From NCBI GenBank assembly GCA_029560875.1, contig JAKQKB010000202.1, positions 48,838-112,837 on the forward strand: 64,000 nt of DNA, written 5' to 3'. The notes beneath the pieces were generated by a model. That model had not been told where the DNA came from. It ran no database searches and worked only from the letters and a program-made list of their open reading frames with translations. The position numbers and the translations under genes were made by a program. Shown piece after piece: positions 63,885 to 64,000 of the stretch. This DNA comes from Bacteroidota bacterium (GTDB lineage Bacteria; Bacteroidota; Bacteroidia; Bacteroidales; Tenuifilaceae). Each line of letters opens with the position of its first letter. Positions within the stretch are counted from its first letter, which is position 1.

Positions 63885-64000
<116 letters not shown>

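Overview
The window looks like chromosomal DNA of a free-living or host-associated member of the Bacteroidota, most likely order Bacteroidales or Marinilabiliales. The signs are the 16S rRNA 5' end with the phylum-typical start region, about ten promoters of the Bacteroidota type (TAnnTTTG, often with TTG 19-20 nt upstream), almost no Shine-Dalgarno sequences, many outer-membrane and lipoprotein genes (DUF5723, PD40-OmpA, TonB receptor, LA_2272 repeats, LPP20-like), and AT-rich spacers. I see no insertion sequence, prophage, CRISPR array or integron; the region reads as stable core genome with some lineage-specific envelope genes.

Layout. 1-2.6 kb: end of an M23 peptidase gene, tatD, ansA, then tRNA-Ser(GGA). 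2.8-5.1 kb: an ExbB / membrane protein / ExbD / ExbD proton-channel operon that should energise TonB-type transport. 5.3-6.7 kb: alkaline phosphatase lipoprotein. 6.9-13.1 kb: six consecutive genes for exported proteins of uncharacterised type (beta-barrel, three LPP20-like domains, a DUF6175-like protein); this is the best candidate for an undescribed envelope system. 13.1-20 kb: orphan SiaC-like regulator, U32 peptidase and HAD phosphatase, TPR protein, tadA, aspS and a 56-residue lipoprotein. 20.2-23.5 kb: tricorn-like S41 protease. 24-26.4 kb: a protein with four AT-hooks, a NOL1/RsmB-type methyltransferase and a small secreted protein. 26.5-33.6 kb: miaB, yebC, glpK, a LEA2 lipoprotein, a SPOR protein and a long PurF-like amidotransferase. 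33.6-38.4 kb: TonB receptor, glsB-glsA (glycine lipid synthesis) and a MarC-type membrane protein. 38.5-45.3 kb: surface-repeat protein, then an OmpA / DUF5723 / lipoprotein operon. 45.4-53.3 kb: an envelope biogenesis block on the minus strand (coaX, beta-barrel, TPR, lptC, small membrane protein, CorC-like, PpiD-like). 53.3-59.3 kb: mfd, fbp, aspartate kinase. 59.3-63.3 kb: an unknown lipoprotein, an unusual PhnD-YceI fusion lipoprotein, dihydroorotase and a DPM1-type glycosyltransferase. 63.3-64 kb: tandem rRNA promoters, structured leader and start of 16S rRNA.

Functions are assigned by reading protein motifs; no database search was run. Beyond housekeeping (tRNA charging and modification, pyrimidine and glycerol metabolism, repair), the dominant theme is the cell envelope. 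The observations most worth following are the 6.9-13.1 kb locus, the PhnD-YceI fusion, the AT-hook protein and the four-repeat PD40-OmpA protein.
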